Under the pieces are notes generated by a model, which ran no database searches, was not told where the DNA came from, and was given only the letters and a program-made list of their open reading frames with translations. 64,000 bases of DNA from Sparassis latifolia (lineage: Eukaryota; Basidiomycota; Agaricomycetes; Polyporales; Sparassidaceae): the NCBI GenBank assembly GCA_018466975.1, contig CM031553.1, positions 496,001 through 560,000 of the forward strand. The letters are read 5' to 3'. Positions 35,588 through 46,846 of this stretch are shown piece by piece; the stretch's first letter is position 1, and every line of letters begins with the position of its first letter. The translations under genes were made by a program, and so were the position numbers.

Positions 35588-36403
35588 ATCATTACAAAAA
35601 CTGGAAGTGTCTGGTTTAATGATGGGGTTACAACTGGGCAGACTTGTATACTAGAGGGACAAATAGAGAGTATGAATTCAACAGCACTGACAAAGTGTAG
35701 ATCAAAAATTAGTTCTGTTGTAGTATATGTTAAAGCATGACTGTATTAGATTGTAATATAGCAAAATGTATATAAAATTATAAAAAATGTACATTTGTAA
35801 TACTTTTGAATGATGAGTGCAAAACAAAGACTAAACACATATATTAGAAGTATAGGTCTGTTTAAAATCAGGAATCGTCCTTGCCGTGTGTTAGCATCGG
35901 CCCACTCCAAGCAAGTTTCAGAGTGTTGCAATATTTCATCTTGTACTGTCTTTCCTATTATGTGTTTGCGTACGTCTTTTCTTGAAATGATCATCACGAC
36001 TATCTTTGCATTCATGTAGAATTTGCATGTTGTCCATTATTTTTTGAATACGAACAGAGCAGGTCTTTACTTGCTTGGAGTGGGCCAATGCTAACGCATG
36101 GCAAGGACGATTCCTGATTTTAATATCTATTAGGCCTACACTTCTGATACATGTGTTTAGTCTTTTTTACACTCATCATTCAAAAGTATTACAGTTGTAT
36201 ATTTTTATAATTAAACATTCATTTTGCTACATTATAATCTAATACAGTCATGCTTTAACATATACTACAACAGAACTAATCTTTGATCTACACTTTGTCA
36301 GCGCTGTTGAATCCATACTTTCTATTTGTCCCTCTAGTATACAAGTCTGCCCAGTTGTAACCCCATCATTAAACCAGACACTTCCAGTTTTTGTAATGAT
36401 ATC
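35588..36403. repeat. Palindrome at the 3' end of the Helitron gene
   Basis: About 340 bp at 35588-35930, including the last 50 codons of the peptidase, is repeated as a reverse complement at 36064-36403 with about 130 bp between. Both arms contain TCAGGAATCGTCCTTGCC or its complement (35868 and 36117) and CGGCCCACTCCAAGCAAG or similar. It looks like a tail-to-tail duplication of the element end. Confidence 0.85.
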
Positions 36404-37575
36404 TAAGATGTAGACCTGAGTATTATTAAAATCTATGCATAAAATAGTGCAGATACTCTTTTAAATTAAGGAAGCCTGAGTAAAACTGGCTGAGATATCT
36501 CAGTTTTGGATTAGAATGCTCAGCCTAAAGTGTAGAAAAATCGTAAAAATGCCAGTTAAATTGTAGAATCACCCTATAATGCACCTAAACATCCTACATA
36601 GGGCGCCTTATTTATTACATGCAGTGCACATTTGTTTTTCCCGGAAGAAACAAGCAGAAGTGAGAGAAAACAGAGAAAATGGATTATAGCACTGCAGGAA
36701 GTAATGCTGATGTTCTGACAGTAACACCATCATATTTGCCTCAAAAATTCGGTCAGAATGCCTACCGGGTTTATCAAAATCCGAGTAGAATTGAGTGAGC
36801 TACAAGCCCTGCAAGTTTGGCTGAAAGTGTGGGAACCAGCTGCTAGAGACTTGCCTAAATTGGTTAAGGTTTTGAGCGGACAACGAAAAAAGTGTCGATG
36901 CGATCCAAAAAATCGAGCGCATCGACACTTTTTTCATTCTCAGCGCTCTGGTGGCTGAATAATTACTACATGCAGCAAATTGTTCAAAGTCAGCACTTCT
37001 GTTTAAAGAGCCGTTCACCAGGTATACCTGGGACCACTATAGAGCTTGGCTTCAAGGTTATTAGCTTCATTAGTAACTGTTGTAGGGCAGCTTTTAAGCA
37101 CTACAAGCTCGGACTTTTGGTATAAGTACAGGTTATGACAACAATGGTAACAGGTCTTGCAAGTCTGAGCTATTGTAAGGTCTCTACAAACCCATACTAG
37201 GTGGCATTTCAGACTATTGTAAGGCCTTTACAAACACAAACTAGATGACATATCTGAACATTATGAGGCCCTTACAAACTGATACTAGAGGGTGTACTAG
37301 AATTCAATAAACAGTATAATAAGGCATTGTAGGAGGCTTACTAAACATTACTATACAACATGCTAGGAGCCAATATATGACTTTGTAGGCTACTGTAAGG
37401 CCCTTACCAACTGATACTAGATGGTATACTAGACTATTGTAAGCATCATATAAACTGACACTAGGTGACATATCTAACTATTGTAGGTTACTAGTTACAA
37501 AGTGACATCAGATGACATGTTCAGACTATTGTAAGCTCATTACAAACCGATACTAAAGAGTATATTAGGACCCAG
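36403..37575 (-). repeat. Right arm of the 1.2-kb inverted repeat
   Basis: Reverse complement of 26140-27377, about 90 percent alike by eye. Carries the same 49-bp hairpin at 36886-36934 and the degenerate about 50-bp motifs. A 65-codon frame (36758-36958, KIRVELSELQALQVWLKVW) is conserved with the left arm but broken in the copy near 61100, so I do not call it a gene. Confidence 0.85.
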
Positions 37576-37583
37576 TGTAATAC

Positions 37584-37619
37584 ATAAGAACGATTACTTC
37601 GTACCTCAGGAATCGTAAC
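37584..37619 (-). repeat. Hairpin terminus cutting the TET/JBP-like gene
   Basis: On the minus strand: GTTACGATTCCTGAGGTACG, then AAGTAATCGTTCTTATG. The inverted 9-mers ACGATTCCT and AGTAATCGT form a stem. The adjoining gene reads straight up to 37620 and stops matching there. Confidence 0.8.
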
Positions 37620-40600
37620 CCAATCTCGCCGAGGAATGGTGTGTCTGCAGATAGTGGACCTGGTGGGGGCTTTTCTGGTACGACCTCTATTACTCTGACC
37701 AAGCCTCTCCTGGCTGTGCGACTGACATGCTTTGGTACCTGCTGCGGTCCAAGGCATTGTAATGTCTCAGATCTTTCTAAGAGAATCACATTTGACCATA
37801 CTTGATCTCCAACTTTCCTGCACAGTTTCTGCAAGTCTGGCTCTTCATCTAAGAGAGCGGTGATGCCTTCATACAGATCTGAGAGGGCTCCAACTGGATT
37901 TTTCAAAATCTTCGCTGATAGTCCTTGATCGCTCATATTTTGAAATAGCTTGGCAGGGCTTAGCAGTATATCGACTATGTTGTTTGATGCAAATATACCA
38001 TCTTCACCAGAGAAGACACTGAGAATGGTCTGAAGAATTGCTCCTCGATTGATGCTACAGCATTTGATTCCATCACGTTCTCTTTTATTATCCTCCGATG
38101 ATTTATTCTATGCAGAGCGTCGGAAATTTGACCTGTATTTCTTATCGTGCTCGCCCATACGGTCAAAAATCAGGATTTGGGATAAAAGTTCCAAGAGAAT
38201 ATCAGCTGCCTGAGTATGCAACTCGTTCTTCAACAGCTTTCCAGGTAGCTTTGGAATGGAAACCAAATTCATTCCAGCATCTGGTACAAGGCCAAATAAG
38301 TTCCGAGGGATTCTTGCAAGTGTTGGATCTGGTTCATTGGATGCCTGCTGACCCTCTACAGCAGGTGGTGGAATAGCAGATGTCTTTGCTCTCTTTGCTC
38401 GAGGCTTTGGAATATACGAAGCACTCTGGCACCGATATAAGTCTTCCACATACTTGAGCATATGTATGACAACATTTGCAAACTGGCTATACTTTGCACG
38501 AATAACAGCTTCTCCATGTTCTTGATACCAGTCAAACACATTATAAACCAAGTCTGGTCCAATGTCTGTGCACCAGCGAAATATGACGACATATGCTCTG
38601 CAAATCTCCCATCTGAGTGCACGATTCAGCGTGTCTGTAAATGCTTGAGCAGCTTCGAGTACGGGTAATGCTTTGATCATCTCTGTCAGCTGTTTAAAGA
38701 TGACCATGTCACCCTCAGCAGACCATTGTCCTTCCGGTAGTGACTTGATCTCCTCATTGATCTGAGTTTGTATCATAAGACCATGAAGCCACTGCTTTGG
38801 ATTCTGAAGGTCACTTGGCAGACATTCTAGTTTAGAGTGCATAGAACGAAGTTGTTTGAGTTCAGAGTGTAGAGATGCTGAATTAAACAGAGTTGGAAGT
38901 GTTGCCAAGATTTTTCATCGTAGGTCGACTGATAATAGTCTGAGATTCCGATGTTTGTTCATTTGACTGCTGTATATCATATTCTGGGAGATGCTGAAGA
39001 CTAAACTCATGTGCAAATGAGCTAACTTTGCCTATAGCTGTCTCAAGACTATTCATGAAGATGTCTTCATTCAACGAAGTATTATCATGGTTTTTCTCAT
39101 AATGTCTTCTTCGAGTATGCTCATTAGATGGTAATGGCAGTGGTGGACCTTCTTGCCCTCTTGCCTGCCAGAAGGCCTGAATCATCTCACTTGCACTATA
39201 ATATCAATGATCAGGTTTGTCTTCATTATAATCATATTAGAGTACTCACTGGATATCACTGGTCTTTACCCAGGAATCTTGCTGAGTATCATATCCCAGC
39301 CAACGAACATGGTATTGGTTATTCTAAATATTCCGATAAGCATGTTGAACAATAATATATTAGTATAAAACAAACCTTTGCATCAAAATCCAGGATCTCT
39401 GACAGCTCTTGCTCTGAGTCAGACTCTTCATCATTAAACTCCTCTGGAAGTGTGGTCAAATTAGAGTCTAGGCTTGACCGTCCTCTTTTGTGTCGCTTCA
39501 CTGTTCCTGTACCATGGAGTTGTGTGTTATCCTGATGACTGGAAGATGTCACCTTCGGATCAAACATGGAAAATGCTGGACGAGATGGCATAGTTTTAAA
39601 AGCGGGTTGACTTAAGTGAGTAGCAAGTCTACGATCTCCTGAGGAAGGAACTGGCAACACAGAGGATTCTGCACTTCCAGTTATTGTAAGCTGAATGTGT
39701 GAGCTGCATACCAGATCCCGAGTAAGATTCATGTAGTACTTGTTAGCGATGTTGAAGAATCGCTGTACACGAGATCGCATCTCAGCAACATAAGCTTGGT
39801 TGTCTCTTGGATTCCATTCAAGTGGCAGACAAGCATGTGTTTCTCCATTCTCATCTTCGTAACTGTGACTAGCCAAGTAGGCATTGATGTCTATGAACAC
39901 ATTCCGAAGCCTGAGTGTAACATTCCAGTTGTGCATCGCTTGCTCCCGTATCATTCTATTGTAGAACGAATGAGCAGTTCCCAAGAAGATTTGACCATGC
40001 TCGACAAAGTTTAGATGTGAACTCTGCTCAGAATTTGCTGAAATAGGCTCATTTCCAAAGCCCACCGGAGGTGAAACAGACAGGGCAGAAGTACGCTTAA
40101 CCCCTACTGTTGATGGGTATGAAACATATCCGACACGTTTGAACACACTGAAGCGTGTTCCAATCTCCTTCAGAATTTCAGCTTCCCACTTTTGCATCTC
40201 TTCTGATGGAGCATAGAGAGCGCTTCTGCCATGTAGATCATTGCCTTTGAATGCGACAAATAGGGTCAACTCTCCTGTCTCACAAATATATGTTCCAGGT
40301 TGAGCAAGCAGAAAAGCACCTGGGTCTGCACCTATTGGAAAAATATAAGAATTTGTTCAAATATTATCATACTTAGTCAACTTACCAGGGGGAAGCCTGA
40401 ATAGCAGTGTGAAAAGTGTCCAAAATTCATGAGCATCCTTGCCATCAGCATGGAGAGTCCCTTGTATTCCAATGGATATGATCATTTCTCCTCCGTTACA
40501 TTCTGAAGACACGTTCATTTGCAAGCTTGTATTATTAGGATCCAGTCCACCAAACCCAATAACGTTGTTGTCAATATGATAGAACTTCATGCAAGTCCAT

Positions 40601-42560
40601 TCTTCGCAACTGATGCATTTTGGTATAATCAGAGAGAAGAGAGCATTTAGCGCCTGTGTGATTGCAGATATGGAGAGTGCAGCAGCAGCTCCTGTTGCTT
40701 GAATGGCTGGTTTGAATATACCCAGGCCATTTCCTACTTCTACTGTCGATGCCAAACTGTATGATCCATCCACAGAAACTGTGCCCTCAGAGTTTAGTAA
40801 AGCATTTGTGCACACCTTCCTGGTCTCTTGATCGGTTCGGTTATTTATCTTCAACCCTGGAAGTGCATAGACCGGAGGAACTGCAGGTTCATCATTTTGA
40901 GCTGGACAGCCTTCCCAAGTATACTTTCGAAGTATATTGACATGTTTCTGAATTTCGTCAAAGTCAGAATAGTGACTCAGAGACTCCATAGTATGTAAAC
41001 ATGCTACAGTTATGGTATTGTGAAGATTTCCATCCAAAGTCTGAAGTGAACGGAATACCGGCAGGCATTTTAACCATTCCCGGTATGGGATCTATCTTCA
41101 TGACTCCATCCTCCATATATGGATCTACCTTTGGTCTGGCAGTCTTCAGTATTCTTGGATGCTCCTCCATCAGAATGTGCAATGTATTAAGGTCTGACGT
41201 GAAGACCCAACCAGCGGTATATCGATTGTCTCTCTCGACATTCAATTTCCATACTGGTGATTGCAGGTAGGCATACAAAGGGTCTGGAGGTGGTGGTGGT
41301 GGTGGACACAGTTCATCATTTTCTATCACAGGATGCAGCTGCTGTGATCTAAACTTTTGTTCCCATGTCGGAGGTGGATTCTCTTCTGAAAACGGAGATG
41401 CTGGAGTTACGAATCTTGGCATACCAAACTGATATCGCTCTCAGTTCACATTCCTGGTTTGGAGTCCTTCTTCAGCCATGACAAATGAGAACTCTGCATG
41501 GAGGTGATGGAGCCTGTGACACTGTTTAATACTACCATTAGAGGATTGTGCTAATCATTACTCATGCCACTCAGCTTGTCGCACAGACCGACTGCTGCCA
41601 GATGAAATACTGGTGGAATTTATTCAATGATCAGATTTGAAGATGGATTGACAATAAGACATTCAAGGTAAGTACTTACAAAGACTGCAGTCTTCTTGAA
41701 GCTTACAGCACACATGGTCAGCGATGATCTCATTGTACCGATCGTGCTGCCCAGTCAGCATGTATGCAAACTCTACAAGCATGGACAATTCCTAGCTGTC
41801 TCCTCTGTCCCATCATCATGATCATCTGGCCCTTGCTCATCAGTGACAGGCAGTGCAGGCATCTTGTGCATGTTGTACTCACACCACGGTGGTCACCAGC
41901 TGTCTTGAGAGCAACTGAGTGTATCCATTTCCATATAGGCGGAAAGCCTACCTTCTTGCGGAAGAGTCGTGGAAATTTATTCTTTATGGTGTCCTTCAAT
42001 TTTGAACAAAAAGACTTGTTCTTCATGTGCATAATCCCTTCATTGGGCGATGGAAGAGTAGCCATGATTTCGGCAGAAGTTGGCTGATGTGGCATCAAGA
42101 TGTCGACATGTCGGAAAACTTAGCTGTAAATCTCCAAGAATTATTCTGCCAGCAAGGCTGCGCATTATGGCACTTAAGGAAATTTCCATACCGCAGATTA
42201 TTGTTATCAAGTACATAGGCATAGAACAAGTACTTGAAACAACGGAAATGGGCAAAGGCGGATGTAGTCGTGCTGCCAGCACCTAGAATATTGCGAGTGT
42301 CGATTAGAAAGACTTCGGCATGGATCCGTCGAACAAGACTCACATCGCTATCATGCCATTCCTGGCCTTCATAATCTGCGACTTTGATGCTATATGCTGG
42401 GAGGACCAATTGGTTGCACGCAATCTGTTCGAGATTATGTAAGGTTAGTTCTCCAGATATGAGTTGTTCGTCAACTTCCACAGGAAGGGGAAGTGCATCT
42501 GGAAAAAGCAGTGCATTCTCAATGCATGCAACTCTTGGCAAGGGCGTGCATGAGTTGTCT
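37620..42560 (-). pseudogene. Degraded gene: putative TET/JBP-type 2-oxoglutarate dioxygenase with chromodomain
   Basis: A multi-exon minus-strand gene. The upstream part (about 42560-41650) is eroded (VACIENALLFPDALPLPVEV, YMLTGQHDRYNEIIADHVCC). A core exon (about 41420-40386) holds a seven-proline run, then a one-base frameshift near 41035, and ends MIISIGIQGTLHADGKDAHE to LFRLPPG. After a GT-AG intron (40385-40332) exon 40331-39376 begins ADPGAFLLAQPGTYICETGE and LTLFVAFKGNDLHGR. HxD (HAD) and a His 55 residues later (LHG) fit the Fe(II) facial triad of TET/JBP enzymes, which oxidise 5-methylcytosine or thymine. Exon 39323-39250 plus flanks forms a chromodomain (SEILDFDAK, QYHVRWLGYDTQQDSWVKTS, MIQAFWQ). 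The 3' part (to 37620) has a frameshift near 38890, a TAG at 38110-38108 and is cut by a repeat. The chromodomain is solid; TET/JBP rests on motif and memory of similar mushroom proteins. Confidence 0.55.
39196..39420 (-). other. Chromodomain across two introns in the TET/JBP-like gene
   Basis: The end of exon 40331-39376 (EILDFDAK), all of exon 39323-39250 (74 nt) and the start of the next exon at 39195 join in phase to give EILDFDAK, NNQYHVRWLGYDTQQDSWVK, TSDIHASEMIQAFWQ. The introns (39375-39324 and 39249-39196; 52 and 54 bp) have GT-AG ends. The match to the chromodomain pattern (YxVxWxGY, SW in place of TW, final helix) is close. Confidence 0.8.
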
Positions 42561-43604
42561 GTGGCTGTCGAGGTTTCTTGGGTACGCGACAGTTTCATGC
42601 AAAGTGTCTGACCTGGTTACAATTGAAGCAACATACCCGAGTATTTGGCATGTTGCTTCCTCTCAGCATCTGCTGCATTGCATCGAGCTCCATAGGCACA
42701 GGTCCCAAATTGGACGGTGCAGATGGCATGACTGGAGTAGGTGAAGTAGATGGCATCGCAGAGCCATTACTAAAAGTAGAGGAGTGCAGGTCCTTATGGA
42801 AGAAGTGTTTCGGCTTCTTGCTAGATGACATCGAGGAATGATTTTGAGAACCACGGTGGAGATTTGACAGTTGATCTAGTTCATGCGCATCTTCTCCGTG
42901 TTCTTCAGCTTCTCGTGTCGTAAATCCCTAGCACTATCGGCAGGCAAATGACTAAGAAAATGGGAAAGACAGTCACCAAATGTCATCTCCTGTGCAGGGA
43001 TTTGACTCTCATACATTCAGAAGTTCTCGCTATAGCGCGCAAGGTTTTCTTTGAACGTCAAATTGCGTAGCTCGTTACACAGGCTCTCGATTCGTAGCGG
43101 TGAGTCATACTTGCCTTTCAGCCACCCCTTCAACCTATTCCAATCCATTGTTCACCCTGTGTCCTGCATTTCCTTCCTAACGGCAATATAACTACACATC
43201 GCATCATCATGGAGTAAAATTGATACTTGAGTAACCCAGTCGATGACAGGAACATGCTGCACTGTAAGATAATCCTCAATTATCAAGATCCAGGTGTTGA
43301 CGTCATCCAAGTCTTCACCTCGGAAGATTGGTAGATCGGCCTTGATACTCGCAGGATGGATGCTTGGTGCAGAAGTCTGCAGAGGAGAAGGAGGGGCTTG
43401 AACAGTGAAGTGTGCTGTGGACACATTCTGCATTTGCGTAGCGTTCAGAATGCTTGCCTGTGTTGTAGCGGCCTCGGTGGATACCTGAGAGATCCTGTGG
43501 TGGAGCTCTTCGAGGATCGGCTGTAAGGCCACAAAGCTTTCTTGAGGAACAGCAGCAGCAAGTGCTGCAAGCATGGGAGGGAGGTCGGCCATCGTGCAAA
43601 TCAA
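42560..43604 (-). pseudogene. Ty3-type retrotransposon gag fragment
   Basis: Minus strand. Starts MADLPPMLAALAAAVP near 43590, then IKADLPIFRGEDLDDVNTWI and IEDYLTVQHVPVIDW, typical of retrotransposon gag, and WNRLKGWLKGKYDSPLRIES. Stops interrupt at 43154 and near 42990. A CCHC zinc knuckle CFNCNQVRHFA, stop (TGA), NC lies at about 42620-42590; the stop sits where Arg is usual. No protease, reverse transcriptase or integrase follows; instead the sequence runs into the TET/JBP-like gene. Confidence 0.7.
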
Positions 43605-43905
43605 AAATGAAAATGTCTAGGACGTACTTGAATAGAACCCAGATATGATAGGATAGAGTTGGAATAGAGATGAAACCAGAACTAGTCGGCTGTTATTGAT
43701 GGTAACAGAAGTTTTACGTTATCTGAATGAAGGGTTCAATAGTCCTTCATTTGTGCAAATGAAGATTCTGCTTACTATCGGAGTCTCAAAATCGGCGAGG
43801 CTATAGTGGGAGAATACTCTGATTATTTCAGAGATTCCCATCCTTATATACATATTGGTAGAGCCATGCAGTAAGTGCTTGGCCTATATACTAATATGAC
43901 ATCAT
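43605..43905 (-). promoter_or_regulatory. LTR-like leader of the gag fragment
   Basis: Directly upstream of the gag start on the minus strand, with a TATA-like TATATAAGGATGGG near 43850 and the paired AAATGAAGG motifs. This suits the end of an LTR, but no second LTR or primer-binding site could be set. Confidence 0.35.
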
Positions 43906-43919
43906 AGCTAGCCCAGCTT

Positions 43920-44400
43920 ACAGCAATAATTGTAAAGCATCTTACAAGTCCGAGTTTTTTCATCATTAACACCTCCAGTAGAGCATTACAAGTTCTGATC
44001 TACTTGGAGACTTGCTAGTCTACAATTCCAGGTTATTAACTTTGTTAGTAACTATTGTAGGGCTGCATTTAAGCATTACAAATCCGCACTTTGAGCATAC
44101 TTAGTAGGCATTGTAGCAAATTGTGACTAGATTATAAAGTCACCCTTTTGGCATACTTAGTAGGCATTCTAACAATTTCCAACTACCCTACAACTCCGAG
44201 TTCCCAACTGGTCTACAATTCCGGGTTATTAACTTTGTTAGTAACTATTGTAGAGATGCCTTGAAGCATTACAAATCCGCACTTTTAGTGCACTTAGTAA
44301 GCATTGTAGCAACTTGTAACCAGATTATAAAGTCACCCTTTTGGTATGCTTAGTAGGCATTGAAACAATTTCTAACTGCCCTACAACTCTGATTCTTATA
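43920..44400 (+). repeat. About 190-bp satellite, block 1
   Basis: Two to three tandem units. Each includes TTAACTTTGTTAGTAACTAT, AAGCATTACAAATCCGCACT and GGCATACTTAGTAGGCATT. The anchor TTAACTTTGTTAGTAACTAT recurs at about 44037 and 44230. The same satellite is at 53560-54480. Confidence 0.8.
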
Positions 44401-45540
44401 AGCACATTTGTAACAGCCAGATGTTCAGATGCACTCCAGTTAGCCTGGCTGCTGTGAAGTTGTGGTGGAGTGCACGGATGTGCTAGGTTGGACCTGAGGA
44501 CAGCTTGAACGCAAAATAGTATGCTTGAATCTGGCTAGGCCCGTGGTTCCACCCTGGGTGAACCTGTGCCAGGGTCAGCCTCAGGCTCATGTCTCCCGCA
44601 CTTCCGAGTCTCTCGAAGCACGAACTCATGGCCACGTGATACACAAACTCGTTGATTTCGTGTATCAGTTGCAAATGAACTTCAACATTCAACCTTCATC
44701 CCCATGTTCAATGTTCCCCTCTGCAGTCTGTTGAGGACTTGTGCGCCCATCATGTTGGGCTTTCTGATTCATTCAAAGTTTCCTTTGTGACAAATATGTT
44801 GCCTGGTGCATGTACCAGTACCTTGATCTGTACTCAGATCAAGAGTCTGTCCGATACTGACTTCCACTTTCTCAGCAGGGCCTTGTCAACATGCGGATTT
44901 TGGGGGTTCAGCGGCGTTGATTTTTACAACATTTAAGGTGCGTGAGTGTAGCTCAGTTAAATAAACTGATACCTGTGGATATCAATACTAGCATGTTGAT
45001 CTTCGACGGCAGTGATCCCTCATGGAGCGCGCAAGCTCTGCACTCACCTGGACCCTTCCGCATTTCGACCACTCGAAGCTCAGAAAGGTCAACGTGATCT
45101 GCAGGTGCATTGGCGACATCGCACACATCAAGCGGGATGTACAGTATCGGGTGGCCATCAAGAAGTGGGTGTGGTGTCATGCGCCAATAGTGTTTGGCTT
45201 GTGGATATGAAATATGTTACCAGGTTACCAGAAGTCGAACAATCAGTATAGAAGCCGAAGAAGACTGAAACTTCCCAAAGCAGCAAGTGGTTTGCCAGAT
45301 TTGGTAGTGAATGCCTATTTTGGCAATCATTACATAATCAAGCCCAAACTACGCACTTTCAAGTATCAAGCAGGCAGATTCTAGGCTTCCACAGCCTAGC
45401 CCAGGCCTATTCAAGTGACTCACAGACAGTACTAGCCATGTTGGGTTAGACATAGAGAGGATTCTGCCATTGGGAAAGAAGATGAAACAAATGAGTCAAA
45501 GATGAAACACTTCATTATACCCAATTCAGCATACCATTTG
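44401..45540. other. Repeat-half region without a supportable gene
   Basis: Less AT-rich than its surroundings, with short frames on both strands (for example 45022-45210 plus, HFDHSKLRKVNVICRCIGDI), none recognised. It may be eroded transposon coding sequence. Confidence 0.3.
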
Positions 45541-45599
45541 TCACAGGTATCACCTAGGTGACTCACTGTGGGAATGGCACAAAGGGCTGAAGAGGGAGA

Positions 45600-46145
45600 C
45601 CATCAAATGTGTTGAATTTTAGTGGACAATCAGGTTGGGGAGAGATTTGTGCTATTGGACAGTGCAATTTGTCAAGAGTCCTGGACAAATACGAGTCAGT
45701 GTGACTCAGAATGACTAGGAATGACTAGGACCAATTAGGAATGATTAATACTTAGTAAGCTACATAATTAGGCTTTGTAAGAGGGTTTAGGATCGTATAT
45801 AAAGGCCCCCTCTCCCCTTCTTTTCTGTGTCACTGCTTTACCCCCAGTCACCACAGTTCAGTGCCCTGCAGAGCTGCTGCAGAGCTATACAGTTACCAGT
45901 TCAGTTTGCAGTACAGTTGAATGTGATCAGCTTGGAGCTACTAGTGTTTGATTCTAAAGAAGACTTGACTTGACAGTATTGAAGTTTGACTCTCAGCTTG
46001 ATTTTACTTGATTCTGGTCTCAGTGCTTGGTTGATTTGAATATCAATCATCTGGCAATTGAAGACACAGTTTAATCTAGCTAACCCTCTACTGCCCTCTT
46101 AACAGACAAGGTCTATAGGAGTGATAGGTGACCCAATTGTCCTAT
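45600..46145 (+). mobile_element. LTR-like element with TATA box
   Basis: Contains GTATATAAAGGCCCCCTCTC near 45798, then CT-rich and CAGTTCAGT-rich leader sequence and a final stretch ending CTAGTGCAACA. The order TATA box, CT tract, repeat-like leader is that of a fungal Ty3-type LTR. No target duplication or coding partner was found, so a solo LTR is the best reading. Confidence 0.4.
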
Positions 46146-46846
46146 TCTAGTGCAACATATTATCCTTCAAAAACAAATAAACGAACGACTGTGATAGCCC
46201 TGTGATGAACTCACCCGGTGAACCACGGCAGAAACCCAATTCTGGTACGACAGCGGCGATGACAGAATCCCAGCGTGGTGATGTCGCTGAGTGGTGAGAC
46301 AGCTGGCAGTGTTCTGCCCGTTGATGTCTTTTGCTTATATCTGACAGGCTTCCTGTTGGGCTGCACACCCTCTTTCTCATGTCCGTTTTGTGCACTGTTG
46401 GTAGCATTGAAATATAGTATATATTTCACATTACCGCCAGTTATCAGATACCCAAGCCAAAATTAAGAGACCTAACAGGAAGCTATCACTCTTGAACCCA
46501 GGCGCAACACAAGATTTCGACCACGGGCTCTACTGTATTCAACACAAGTTAAAGTGGCATGGGTTATCTTGTGTTTGATAGCGTGGCCTGCCTGTGTAAT
46601 AAGAAAGATTTGAGTTCTTTATACTTATTAGTATAGCATCAAATTTTAGTAGACTTTCACCTAAGGTGACTGTTTTGAGTGAATACAAATGGTGAAACCT
46701 TTAAATAGATACCAAATAAAAATACAACACGCAATGCAATGCAATGGACCACTTTTTACAAGTAATCAACTACTAAGGAGTAATAAAAAATGATTATTGC
46801 ATGTGGGAACAATTAAATGATAAGAAAAAGGCAAGAAAACAGGACC
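46146..46846. other. Non-coding spacer
   Basis: No supportable gene; short opposing frames at 46147-46466 only. Ends at TTAGGAATCATTC, a copy of the TCAGGAATCGTCC terminal motif. Confidence 0.3.

Larger units (their letters stand above)
28493..35740 (+). pseudogene. Helitron Rep-helicase-peptidase gene, nearly full length but disrupted
   Basis: Successive open stretches share one protein plan: an N-terminal region (28493-29341); a DUF6570 region (29345-30034, IPVNALANGLWLGEVPDELQ); MFPWLFPYGLGG; the Rep HUH region, inverted (about 30431-30892, minus); CNTDVTSLLSGTAIK and the paired-tyrosine motif AYVTDYITK near 31280; a chromodomain-like insert (31774-31932); VPNFVGGALPRRDKG; a PIF1 helicase with Walker A as GGMAGTDKS, Walker B FVDEVSMID and GDFAQLPPA; and a C-terminal papain-fold-like peptidase (YSCAYDSLF, GGFHFTAHII). 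Helitrons move by rolling-circle replication using the Rep nuclease and helicase. Damage: in-frame stops at 29342, 30035, 31202, 32125 and 33879 (TGA) and 34461 (TAG); frameshifts near 31277, 32570, 33060 and 35040; a 55-bp tandem duplication at 33539-33648; and G-to-D in Walker A. Confidence 0.88.

Noticed and set aside
42095..42598. Independent 167-codon gene
   Set aside because: It starts inside the gag zinc-knuckle region in another frame and runs on into the eroded 5' part of the TET/JBP-like gene.
45600..46145. Promoter of a host gene with TATA box
   Set aside because: No gene follows downstream on the plus strand; an LTR fits the layout better.
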